In this document: positions 16,066-24,088 of the stretch, in pieces
How positions within the stretch are numbered: the first letter of the stretch is position 1
How the letters are laid out: the number at the start of each line of letters is the position of its first letter
NCBI RefSeq assembly: GCF_023205015.1
Contig: NZ_CP096258.1
Location: forward strand, 1,302,001-1,366,000
Direction: 5' to 3'
Length of the DNA stretch: 64,000 nucleotides
Origin: Providencia rettgeri
GTDB lineage: Bacteria > Pseudomonadota > Gammaproteobacteria > Enterobacterales > Enterobacteriaceae
Notes under the pieces: generated by a model
What the model saw: the letters and a program-made list of their open reading frames with translations, nothing else
What the model was told of the DNA's origin: nothing
The model's database searches: none
Translations under genes and position numbers: made by a program

Positions 16066-17010
16066 ATGGTATTAACTGATAAATCAAGAATTAATTATGA
16101 AATCAATCTTAGAGTACTTTCTGCTAAGCTGAAGAAAGATGCTGAAATAATGCAAGAAAGTATTATGAACGCTAGGGAAGAGCTAGAGGAAGACACGAAA
16201 AAACTGATTAATGATTTGGATGTTAGCATTGCAGCTGGCTGGGGAAGTGAGAAAGATAGAATAGATTCATTTAAATATGCTGATTCGTTAAATGAATATC
16301 TAAACAAAAGAGCTAGTGAATATAAGGATAATATTAAGTTATCTGAGTTAATAGATGAGTACATTGAAAACCCAGATAAAAGAACGGCTATCTTAGCGAA
16401 AATCCGTCCTCTTGCGGAAAAGGTGAGTCAATTAAATGATGCATCCATTTTGTCTCGAAATGATTATCCAACAATGGATTCAGCAATTTGGTACGACTTG
16501 AAAGCAAATATCTCTAGACCTAGATTAAATAATGATTTCAAGTATGAAGTTGAAAACATATTTAATTTAATGAATGCAGAAATAGATTACAATAACGATT
16601 ATATTTCTAATAATATTTATAGCTATATGGAGGATATTCGATATATTCGTGAAGGGATTTCTCGTATGGAGGCATCTATTTTAGAGTATGAGGCAGATTA
16701 TGCAGCGGCGGAGAATTTATTTCACAGTGTTGAATATTATAATGATTTCATATCAAGTTTAAAAAATGAAGTTAAAGAAAATAAAAGAATAGTTTCTATT
16801 ATTAATGAAGCTATTAAAGAATATGGAGTTGAAAATCCAAATAGTACAATTCATTTAAGTGGGAACAGTGGTTTTTCTCCAGTGGATATTTTAGGGGAAT
16901 GGACCGTTTCATTCATCGATAACAACTTTATTAGTATAGGATCTCCAAGTGAAGTGAATATTATTAACCTTACTCCACCTGCACTGCCTAGTATACCTTA
17001 CGCATATTAA
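16066..17010 (+). CDS. unrecognised helical, coiled-coil-rich protein
   Basis: I do not recognise this 314-residue protein. Residues 10-60 and about 170-270 are strongly helical and charged, with heptad-like patterns (KLKKDAEIMQESIMNAREEL; SRMEASILEYEADYAAAENL). No signal peptide or clear transmembrane helix is visible. The C-terminal 45 residues are different: Gly/Ser, aromatic and Pro-rich, ending TPPALPSIPYAY. The ribosome site AAAGGAG at 16051-16057 is strong, and a perfect terminator follows, so it is very likely expressed as a single gene. It is more AT-rich than the flanking core genes and has no counterpart between aroG and gpmA in E. coli, suggesting acquisition. Confidence 0.8.
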   Translation: MVLTDKSRINYEINLRVLSAKLKKDAEIMQESIMNAREELEEDTKKLINDLDVSIAAGWGSEKDRIDSFKYADSLNEYLNKRASEYKDNIKLSELIDEYIENPDKRTAILAKIRPLAEKVSQLNDASILSRNDYPTMDSAIWYDLKANISRPRLNNDFKYEVENIFNLMNAEIDYNNDYISNNIYSYMEDIRYIREGISRMEASILEYEADYAAAENLFHSVEYYNDFISSLKNEVKENKRIVSIINEAIKEYGVENPNSTIHLSGNSGFSPVDILGEWTVSFIDNNFISIGSPSEVNIINLTPPALPSIPYAY

Positions 17011-17014
17011 TCAT

Positions 17015-17049
17015 AATGGCTGCAGGCTTGTAAGCCAGCAGCCATTTTA
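17015..17049. terminator. bidirectional terminator
   Basis: AATGGCTGC-A-GGCTT pairs with AAGCC-A-GCAGCCATT, giving a 14-pair stem with one A-A mismatch, followed by TTAT. It lies between convergent genes and should serve both. Confidence 0.9.
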
Positions 17050-17057
17050 TCAACCAG

Positions 17058-17804
17058 TTACTGATTTTGGGGAATTTGGCGAAGGAAGGTATCCAATTTT
17101 GTTTTTTCTTCCGGTGTTGCATTCGCTGGTGTTGCCGTTAATTGTAGTACTCCATTATCGGTCTGAACATCAAAGTGTACTTTACCTTTCTCGCCTTTAA
17201 CATATTTCACCTCTTTTAATGGAATACGATAGCAGTAGGCAAAAATATTTGGGCGAATATAGAAATAGGAATCTTTAGTCGCTAAATAGACACCATCACT
17301 CGCTTTTTTGCCAAAGTAACCAAGGAAAATGGTGAAAACAAAGAGGAACATCCCCAAACTTTGGCTCAATATAATAAAAGTGACACTGATTAAACCAAGT
17401 GCAACGACTAAAATACGGTTATTGCGTTTGTTAAACTCAACGCGTTGGTCAAATTGAACATTTAAAGAGGTATCAAATTGGGTTAACTGGTGATAACGCC
17501 AACGGATCGCAGAGAAAATCATGCCCATGGTAAACACAATGGTGATTGGCATTAATGCGAGGCTACTTAATACGGCAAGAACAATGGATAACCTAGGTTT
17601 ATAAGTCATCACCATCATACTAATAATTTGTACTGGAAAACTGACACAAGCAATGATCATTAAGGTTTTCATCAGTTCGGCATTAGCAGCACCATTTGAA
17701 CCATCAACGACGAGTTCACCGCCTTGGATCATATATAACAGAGAACCTAATATACTGGCACTAAGTACAAGACCAACCCAAACATACATATTAAATTTAT
17801 TCAT
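17058..17804 (-). CDS. membrane protein of unknown function
   Basis: The 248-residue protein is not one I can name. Two hydrophobic pairs are visible: residues about 7-27 and 45-67 plus 70-97, then a polar stretch (RWRYHQLTQFDTSLNVQFDQRVEFNKRNNR) and a second pair at about 130-163. The C-terminal 85 residues are soluble and resemble a PH-like or YcxB-like domain, with alternating beta-strand pattern (IPLKEVKYVKGEKGKVHFDV, GVLQLTATP), but this is only an impression. The gene is monocistronic, convergent with the gene on its left, and has no E. coli counterpart at this place. Confidence 0.75.
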   Translation of the reverse strand: MNKFNMYVWVGLVLSASILGSLLYMIQGGELVVDGSNGAANAELMKTLMIIACVSFPVQIISMMVMTYKPRLSIVLAVLSSLALMPITIVFTMGMIFSAIRWRYHQLTQFDTSLNVQFDQRVEFNKRNNRILVVALGLISVTFIILSQSLGMFLFVFTIFLGYFGKKASDGVYLATKDSYFYIRPNIFAYCYRIPLKEVKYVKGEKGKVHFDVQTDNGVLQLTATPANATPEEKTKLDTFLRQIPQNQ

Positions 17805-17910
17805 TTTACTGTTTTATCAACCTTTCAATCTGTTTTCCCTATGATAATCGGTTATTGTGATTTCTTACACCTTGAGTTAATGAATTTTGTGGGAAAGGAA
17901 GATAATCATA

Positions 17911-17941
17911 ACAAAAAAGGGCTAAGCTTTCGCTTAACCCT
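17911..17941 (-). terminator. terminator of gpmA
   Basis: Read on the minus strand, AGGGTTAAGC pairs with GCTTAGCCCT (one mismatch) around GAAA and is followed by TTTTTTG. It begins 24 bases after the gpmA stop. Confidence 0.88.
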
Positions 17942-17964
17942 CTATTGATAATAACCGTAAGTGC

Positions 17965-18717
17965 TTACTTCGCTTTACCTTGGTTTGCTACAGCAGCTTG
18001 TTTAGCTGCGATTTCATCTTGGTTACCTAAATAGTAACGTTTGATTGGTTTCATGTTTTCATCGAATTCATAAACCATTGGAACCGCAGTTGGGATATTC
18101 AGGTTTAGAATTTCATCTTCACCCATGTTATCTAAATATTTAACTAAGGCGCGTAAAGAGTTACCGTGAGCTGCAATGATGACTTTTTCACCGCTAGCAA
18201 CGCGAGGTTTAATCACTTCTTCCCAATAAGGGATAACACGTTCGATCGTAGTTGCTAAGCTTTCAGTGACAGGTAGCTCTTTTTCTGACAGTTTCGCATA
18301 GCGAGGGTCATGGCCAGGGAAACGCTCATCATCTTTAGTCAATTCAGGAGGGGTGATGGCAAAACCACGACGCCATAATTTAACTTGTTCGTCACCGTAT
18401 TTTGCCGCAGTTTCTGATTTGTCCAAACCTTGCAGTGCACCGTAATGGCGTTCATTCAGTTTCCAGCTTTTTTCAACAGGCAACCATTGTTGTTCAACTT
18501 GATCAAGGATATTCCATAAAGTATGGATAGCGCGTTTCAGAACGGAAGTGTAAGCAAAATCAAAAACAAAACCTTCGTCTTTTAGCAGTTGGCCTGCAAT
18601 TTTTGCTTCTTCGCGGCCTTTATCAGACAGTTCTACATCAGTCCAACCGGTGAAGCGGTTCTCTTTGTTCCACTCACTTTCACCGTGTCTTACTAAAACC
18701 AGTTTAGTTACAGCCAT
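17965..18717 (-). CDS. gpmA: 2,3-bisphosphoglycerate-dependent phosphoglycerate mutase
   Basis: GpmA interconverts 3- and 2-phosphoglycerate in glycolysis. The phosphohistidine is His11 in LVLVRHGESEWN. Other family motifs are GWTDVELSDKG, LNERHYGALQGLDK and AAHGNSLRALVK. The start at 18717 (MAVTKLVL) gives 250 residues, exactly the E. coli length, and has AGGAG eight bases upstream. A nine-residue in-frame extension to 18744 is rejected. The C-terminal tail rich in Ala and Gln is lineage-typical. Confidence 0.97.
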   Translation of the reverse strand: MAVTKLVLVRHGESEWNKENRFTGWTDVELSDKGREEAKIAGQLLKDEGFVFDFAYTSVLKRAIHTLWNILDQVEQQWLPVEKSWKLNERHYGALQGLDKSETAAKYGDEQVKLWRRGFAITPPELTKDDERFPGHDPRYAKLSEKELPVTESLATTIERVIPYWEEVIKPRVASGEKVIIAAHGNSLRALVKYLDNMGEDEILNLNIPTAVPMVYEFDENMKPIKRYYLGNQDEIAAKQAAVANQGKAK

Positions 18718-18894
18718 AGCTAAAACTCCTATCAGTACACTCAAATTAAAAATGAATTATTGCTGACCTACATTATAGGGATAGTCAACTCGAACGCCAG
18801 TAGCAACTTACGTTTTATCTAAACCAAATCAAAAAAGTCACGATCAAAGAAACTTTCATGTGAAACTCAGTTTAAAATTCGTTGACTTGCCTTT

Positions 18895-19737
18895 TTATTG
18901 ACTCATCACCATTTTTACAGGATAAGTAAAAAATAACAGATGCCCCAAATTTAACCCGAAGTGAATCGATACAGCAAGCCATAATTTACCGCTCCACATC
19001 CAAGCTAGGCCATAAATCAAACCCGCTAACGTAGCGAAAAGAATTAGCAACGGCCCACCTGCAAAATGCACGGCGCCAAATAATAGCGAAGCAATCACTA
19101 ATGCGAGGTATGGGGATTTAAACCAAAGGGTTAAACGTTGCTGAAAATAACCTCGAAATAGTGCTTCTTCAGCTAATGAAACAAAAAATAGATTACAGAG
19201 CACAAAAGCAGGTAACCAACTTGGAAAATGCCATTCAAAGGCTAATCCACCGGCGGCTGTCGCAATCAGTAATAAAAGTGGCACAGAAACAACCAGCAGA
19301 GCCCACTGAACTTTAGTTGCATGTTTGGCTGGCCGGCAAACAAATAATGTGGGTAAGCAGGCGAGTAAAATAAAAGGAACCAGTGCTTTATCAAAATTAA
19401 AATACATTGTGAAAGGAGCACTATGTTCCCCTACGGTAACTTTATCGAGATATCTCAGGTTATTAAACCCAGGGAATAAGTGAATAAATAACCCAATCGT
19501 ACATGTTAGTAAGGTGATTTCACTGATAATTTTGATGGATAGATAGTGTTGGAAACGCAAACGAATAATGGCAATTATTGTAATACAAATCAATAACAGA
19601 ATTGCTTGCCAATCAATAAGCTGTGTAAGTGCTGCGGTAATAATTGTGCATACGAGTAAAAAAAGTGCAATTAAACGATGTGTTGCAAGCGCTGTGAGTG
19701 AAGAGGCTAACATTAACCAAGCCATAAAAATACCCAT
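18895..19737 (-). CDS. CPBP family intramembrane protease
   Basis: The 280-residue polytopic membrane protein belongs to the CAAX protease/bacteriocin-immunity (CPBP, ABI) family. The signature EEALFRGYFQQRL lies near residue 185, followed by a histidine in GAVHFAGGP and a second in SIHFGLNLGH, the expected catalytic and metal-binding residues. About eight hydrophobic segments are visible. An alternative Met at 19725 begins MAWLML; neither start has a good ribosome site. The physiological substrate cannot be told from sequence. It is a lineage-specific gene between gpmA and modF. Confidence 0.85.
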   Translation of the reverse strand: MGIFMAWLMLASSLTALATHRLIALFLLVCTIITAALTQLIDWQAILLLICITIIAIIRLRFQHYLSIKIISEITLLTCTIGLFIHLFPGFNNLRYLDKVTVGEHSAPFTMYFNFDKALVPFILLACLPTLFVCRPAKHATKVQWALLVVSVPLLLLIATAAGGLAFEWHFPSWLPAFVLCNLFFVSLAEEALFRGYFQQRLTLWFKSPYLALVIASLLFGAVHFAGGPLLILFATLAGLIYGLAWMWSGKLWLAVSIHFGLNLGHLLFFTYPVKMVMSQ

Positions 19738-19884
19738 TAAGATGTCTAAATTATTAGAAGGGGCGCAGTGTAATGGTTTTGTGTGAACTTTCTAATTTAA
19801 AATAATCAAAAAAATGACAAATTAAATAAAATCAATTAATTGTAAACATGTGATTTCGTCGCTATCTATTAAACAGTAGATTGA

Positions 19885-19919
19885 ATTTGCCAATAGTTTT
19901 ATCGTATCTATTGGCAAAT
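19885..19919 (-). terminator. hairpin after modF
   Basis: ATTTGCCAATAG pairs perfectly with CTATTGGCAAAT around an 11-base loop, starting 10 bases after the modF stop. There is no long T run on the minus strand, so its strength is uncertain. Confidence 0.6.
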
Positions 19920-19929
19920 AAGTTAAAAA

Positions 19930-21399
19930 TTAAAGTTCTTCAATATCGTAACGGTATGTCCCATTGTCAGGGACAAAAGTGAGCCGATGTGTAATACAAG
20001 CAGGAGCGTCTTCTTGATGATGGCTGACAAACAAGAGCTGTGTGTTACCTTGGCTTAGCATGACATCAATAAACCGCAGAACTAACAACCTATTAAGGCC
20101 ATCGAGCCCTTGCAATGGCTCATCTAAAATTAGCATGGCAGGGTGTTTAACCAGAGCTCTGGCTATTAGAACTAAGCGCTGTTGCCCCCACGAAAGACTG
20201 TGGAAAGGGTTCTGAGCTATTTGCGTTGAAAAACCTAACAAAGCTAACCATTCATACGCTAATTGGATTTGGCGGTCGGAAGGGGTTTGGTACAAGCCAA
20301 TAGAATCATGAAAACCGGAAATAATCACATTGAGTACGCTGGTTGCGACACGGTATTCTTGGTGAATGCTATTGCTGACGTAACCAATATGACGCTTGAT
20401 ATCCCATATGGTTTCTCCTGTTCCACGACGGTGACCAAATAAGGTTAAGTCATTACTATAACCTTGAGGGTGATCCCCTGTGATCAGGCTCAGTAACGTT
20501 GATTTTCCAGCCCCATTTTCACCGATAATTTGCCAGTGTTCGTTTGGGTTTACCTGCCAATTTAACCCGTGCAATATCGGTTTGTCATTGTAGCTAACAG
20601 TTCCATTTTTCAAAATAATACGAGGTGTCGTGTCATCCAGTTTTTCGTCTGTGGTGGGGTCCTCTGTTTCAGGGATGGAAAGCCGCTTAATTTTCTCGCT
20701 GTGTTGTAATTGCGTTATTAGCGTGTTAGCGAGTACTGACTCTCTATCTCCTGCCATGGTTAACTTGCAGTCAGCGACGACACCGATGTTTTCAATAAAG
20801 TCTGGGAGCTCATCGAAGCGGTTTAGAACTAATATTAAAGTTAAGCCTTTTTCAGACAAACTGGATAGCAGCTCGCTAAGATGGCCTCTGGAATAGACAT
20901 CTAGACCATCAAATGGCTCATCGAGGATCAGTAGGTCAGGGTTGCCCATTAATGTTTGGCATAATAGTACCTTGCGTGTTTCTCCTGTGGATAGGTATTT
21001 AAACCGACGAGACAACAAGTCACTGATACCGAAGCGAGCGGCAAGCTCGAGGCAATATTCATTGTCTTTATGGTTAAATTGGATGATTTCAGCGGCGGTA
21101 TACCCTGTGTCATCTTCATCATCACTGAGCAGATCAGTGTTATTGCGCTGCCACTCTTCATTGATGATTTTTTGTAATTGTTCAAATGATAGACGAACCG
21201 GAGAGGTGAATGTATTTTTTACTACGCCAGAAAGTGGTGGGAGCTCATTGGAAAGTACCCGAGCAAGTGAAGATTTACCGCTGCCATTAGCACCAATAAA
21301 AGCCCAACTTTCCCCTTTTTCGATGTTAAGTTGTTGAATGTCTAAAGTTTGTATTTCACTGAGCTTAAAGTTGCCATGTTGTATTGTTATTGTGCCCAT
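19930..21399 (-). CDS. modF: molybdate ABC-type ATPase ModF (photorepair protein PhrA)
   Basis: ModF is a cytoplasmic protein with two fused ABC ATPase domains, cotranscribed with the molybdate regulator gene modE in enterics; its biochemical role is not settled. Domain 1 has Walker A GANGSGKS near residue 37 and LSTGETRK; domain 2 has GENGAGKS near residue 300, SWGQQRLVLIARAL and Walker B MLILDEP. The 489 residues match E. coli (490). I chose the ATG at 21399 over a TTG at 21402, since AAGGA is well spaced before it. A hairpin separates it from modE. Confidence 0.95.
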   Translation of the reverse strand: MGTITIQHGNFKLSEIQTLDIQQLNIEKGESWAFIGANGSGKSSLARVLSNELPPLSGVVKNTFTSPVRLSFEQLQKIINEEWQRNNTDLLSDDEDDTGYTAAEIIQFNHKDNEYCLELAARFGISDLLSRRFKYLSTGETRKVLLCQTLMGNPDLLILDEPFDGLDVYSRGHLSELLSSLSEKGLTLILVLNRFDELPDFIENIGVVADCKLTMAGDRESVLANTLITQLQHSEKIKRLSIPETEDPTTDEKLDDTTPRIILKNGTVSYNDKPILHGLNWQVNPNEHWQIIGENGAGKSTLLSLITGDHPQGYSNDLTLFGHRRGTGETIWDIKRHIGYVSNSIHQEYRVATSVLNVIISGFHDSIGLYQTPSDRQIQLAYEWLALLGFSTQIAQNPFHSLSWGQQRLVLIARALVKHPAMLILDEPLQGLDGLNRLLVLRFIDVMLSQGNTQLLFVSHHQEDAPACITHRLTFVPDNGTYRYDIEEL

Positions 21400-21501
21400 C
21401 AAGCTTCCTTATCATGATTATTTACCGAGTCATCTATCACAAATAATCAGGATTGAAGCTAAAGTCAACAACAGAACGATATGATAAGGAAAAAAGGTGA
21501 A

Positions 21502-21530
21502 TGCTTACTTACTTTTATTGTAAGTAAGCA
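21502..21530 (-). terminator. hairpin between modE and modF
   Basis: TGCTTACTTAC pairs perfectly with GTAAGTAAGCA around a seven-base loop. On the minus strand it starts eight bases after the modE stop and is followed by TTCACCTTTTTT. It may reduce read-through from modE into modF, or protect the modE message. Confidence 0.65.
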
Positions 21531-21537
21531 AGGCAAA

Positions 21538-22326
21538 CTAACAAAGTGTGGCAACAATTACTTGGTCCGCATTGAATAATGCGGTAACGCTATTATTCAC
21601 TTTCAACGATTGATTATCAATTTCACTGTTTGGCATGGTTGAACATAATGTTTCACCACCTGTGAGTGTCACAATCACTTCACTGTTCTCATCACCCCGC
21701 TCTAAGGTGGTAATTTTCCCTTCAAGATGGTTATCAAAGCCTGTTGGGTTAGGCTGTTTAGTAATTTTGACCCAAGGTGCTTTAATTAATGCGAGCACTT
21801 CTTTACCTTCCGTTAACCCTAAACGGTTAGCACTCTGCTCTGTTAGTGCGGCATTAATCACCGTACTGTTATCTGACAAGCGAATTTGCACATGTTGCTG
21901 AACTTGCATGTGGTCGCGTGCAATTAAAGTCCCAAAAAACTGGTTGCGGGCACTAGTTTGCAGTGAAAAACGCGAAATAGCTGCTAATAAGCTGTCTAAA
22001 GGGAGATTATCTTCTTTGAGTACATCAAAGGCTTTTTGCTGAATTTGTGCTAGTAGATCATATAGTTGAAGTAATCGCTCACCATAGTGAGTGAGTGTTG
22101 TACCGCCACCGCCTTTACCCCCAGTTGCACGGTCAACAAGGATATCATCAGTAAGCTGATTCATTTCATTGATGGCATCCCAAGCACTTTTATAGCTGAT
22201 CCCTGCAAGTTTGGCACCTTGGCTGATTGACCCTGTCGCTTTAATTTGTTTTAGTAGCGCGATACGGCGAGGATCAGCAAATAAACTGCCCTGTAGTTTC
22301 AATGTGAGTAAAATTTCGGCCTGCAT
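21538..22326 (-). CDS. modE: molybdenum-dependent transcriptional regulator ModE
   Basis: ModE binds molybdate and represses modABC while activating Moco and molybdoenzyme genes. The 262 residues equal the E. coli length. The N-terminal winged helix contains GSISQGAKLAGISYKSAWDA near residue 32, and the Gly-rich turn ATGGKGGGG follows. Two molybdate-binding MOP domains fill the second half (SARNQFFGTL, GKEVLALIKAPWVKI, NADQVIVATLC). The start at 22326 has the excellent site GGGAGGAA; a 16-residue upstream extension is rejected. It is divergent from acrZ. Confidence 0.97.
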   Translation of the reverse strand: MQAEILLTLKLQGSLFADPRRIALLKQIKATGSISQGAKLAGISYKSAWDAINEMNQLTDDILVDRATGGKGGGGTTLTHYGERLLQLYDLLAQIQQKAFDVLKEDNLPLDSLLAAISRFSLQTSARNQFFGTLIARDHMQVQQHVQIRLSDNSTVINAALTEQSANRLGLTEGKEVLALIKAPWVKITKQPNPTGFDNHLEGKITTLERGDENSEVIVTLTGGETLCSTMPNSEIDNQSLKVNNSVTALFNADQVIVATLC

Positions 22327-22544
22327 AAATTCCTCCCTTCCGGTGTGGCTGGTGATGACAGACGTAAAAAGCACGTTTAGTATGTCGTTAGTATAATATT
22401 TTGTCTAAAATAGTCTCCATTATAACGTAATTGTGCGTTATTATTTTGATTTGATTTATACTCAATATATTGAGAGTCAAGTTTTCCCTCGTCAGCGTAT
22501 CTTGTAGGCTGGTGGGTACAGTATCACTGAAGAGGTTTTTTCCT

Positions 22545-22697
22545 ATGTTTGAACTAATTAAAAGTTTGGGTTTTGCCCTGATGATGGTTCCTGTCGTGAT
22601 GTTTTTGATCATGGGCTTGATTTATGGTCTTGGTGCGTTCTTTAACTTACTGTCTAAAGCGCACGTACCTCATCATCACAATACTGAGAATAAGTAA
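22545..22697 (+). CDS. acrZ: AcrZ family multidrug efflux pump-associated protein
   Basis: AcrZ is a small single-helix inner-membrane protein that binds AcrB and tunes its drug range. The 50-residue product begins MFELIKSLGFALMMVPVVMF and keeps GLIYGLG, both diagnostic of the family, then ends in a His/Asn-rich tail. AGAGG at 22531-22535 sets the ATG at 22545; a longer in-frame start at 22470 is not supported. In E. coli acrZ is followed directly by modABC. Here an opposite-strand gene separates them. Confidence 0.93.
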   Translation: MFELIKSLGFALMMVPVVMFLIMGLIYGLGAFFNLLSKAHVPHHHNTENK

Positions 22698-22729
22698 CGT
22701 TTAGCGAATACTATTCGAATTAATTATAG

Positions 22730-22764
22730 ACCCCTTGATGGTAAATGCTGTCAGGGGGTTTTTC
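22730..22764 (+). terminator. rho-independent terminator of acrZ
   Basis: CCCCTTGA pairs with TCAGGGGG (one T-G pair) and a run of five T follows. It lies about 35 bases after the acrZ stop. Confidence 0.85.
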
Positions 22765-22779
22765 ATATAGCAGTGGGCA

Positions 22780-23814
22780 TTATAATGATAGATATTTGCT
22801 ATCATGGTAATTTGAATATAGCTGTCTGCGGTTTTGAATATTAAACTCTTTTTGTTCAGCCATCGTCTTTTTTATAAAATTTTCTTGAAATTCTTTTAAT
22901 GTATCATAAGGATCTTGCTGATTATTTTCAGTGAGTTGCTTAATAGCTTCAACAACAAATAATCCACATCCGTTAGGGACTTGTTGTTGGATATTCCCTT
23001 CAATATAGGTTATATCTTTTTCTATGATACCTGCCTTTTCTGCGGCTTTTGCTATTTCATTAGTAATTTCAAGGCTGACATTTTGGTATGAATTAAAGAC
23101 GACACATTTCATATCTTGCTTATGTTCTGGCTGATAGAACACAGCTAAGATCCAATGATTATCATTGATATTGATAGGAAATAACTCACATTTATCTAAT
23201 GTTTTGTTATTTAAAATTTTTTGTTCAATTACATCGGCTAATAAATTGTAGCCATTTTGCATAAGTCCTATTGAGCAATTGATGGTCATGTTTGATGGCA
23301 ACGTTGGGTTATTTTTATTGCTTGCATCAATCTCATCACTTGTTGTCATCCTGTTATTATCCCAAAGAGTGGATCCCTTGGGTTCATTTTTCATCAATAG
23401 TTTTGTTAAACTAATTTTATCAATAACTTTTTCTATTGCAGATCCGACAATATAGAGGAGTTTAGAAGGGGTCGTTAGTTTCGAGTCTGTTAGGTGTTTT
23501 TTGATTTTTGTATTAAGGTGTAATTGATATAATTTTTTGCTCGTTTCTTGTATTTCTTTATCTATACCTTTCTTTGCGGGTAGCTTTCCACTAAATAAAT
23601 CAAACAGAATATTTTCTGCTTTTCTTCCTTCGCTGTCGTGCCGTAGAGCGATATTGTGTAGTAAATCAATGCTCTCTAAGTTCCCATTACCCGCTGATTC
23701 TGCTAAAGAATCTAAGGTTTCAGGCGCTATTTTTTTATCAAACAACCCATTAAATTGTTCGACTGTTAACTCGGCCATAAGATGAGTAGTTAGTTTTGCT
23801 GGAAACATCACCAT
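22780..23814 (-). CDS. predicted CE-clan cysteine protease, SseL/ElaD-like putative deubiquitinase effector
   Basis: The 344-residue protein has an unmatched helical N-terminal half (about residues 15-150) and a C-terminal catalytic domain with the order His-Asn-Gln-Cys expected of clan CE: His220 in NDNHWILAVFY, Asn241 in VVFNSYQN, Gln277 in NIQQQVPNGCG and Cys283, exactly six residues after the glutamine. SseL and ElaD, which are deubiquitinases, and eukaryotic Ulp1 share this plan. No signal peptide or membrane helix is seen, as expected for a type III effector or a cytosolic enzyme. AAAGG precedes the ATG. The gene is AT-rich and inserted between acrZ and modA. Substrate (ubiquitin, SUMO, NEDD8 or an acetyltransfer reaction) is unknown. 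Confidence 0.75.
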   Translation of the reverse strand: MVMFPAKLTTHLMAELTVEQFNGLFDKKIAPETLDSLAESAGNGNLESIDLLHNIALRHDSEGRKAENILFDLFSGKLPAKKGIDKEIQETSKKLYQLHLNTKIKKHLTDSKLTTPSKLLYIVGSAIEKVIDKISLTKLLMKNEPKGSTLWDNNRMTTSDEIDASNKNNPTLPSNMTINCSIGLMQNGYNLLADVIEQKILNNKTLDKCELFPININDNHWILAVFYQPEHKQDMKCVVFNSYQNVSLEITNEIAKAAEKAGIIEKDITYIEGNIQQQVPNGCGLFVVEAIKQLTENNQQDPYDTLKEFQENFIKKTMAEQKEFNIQNRRQLYSNYHDSKYLSL

Positions 23815-24035
23815 ATCATTACCTTTGCTATGTGGTTTATAAAAATGGAATGAAATACTGAAATGTGCACAATTTGTGCCGATAAAGTTACAAAGGATAT
23901 AAATTGTTCTCTATATAAAAACGATTTTATGGGTAGGGAATTTTTCATCATTCGTGAGATTTTAGAGATAAGATACAACAAAATTGCATCATTTCTTGCG
24001 CCAGCACACTTTTATCACGAGTTTGACTTTAAGTT

Positions 24036-24063
24036 ATCGCTGTGTCCTGTTATATATAACGTG
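24036..24063. promoter_or_regulatory. ModE operator upstream of modA
   Basis: ATCGCTGTGTC-N6-TATATAACGTG matches the ModE consensus ATCGNTATATA-N6-TATATAACGAT closely, with the right half nearly perfect. It ends 25 bases before the modA start, so bound ModE-molybdate would block modABC transcription. Confidence 0.82.
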
Positions 24064-24088
24064 TCGATAAATACTAGGGTAGATAAAA

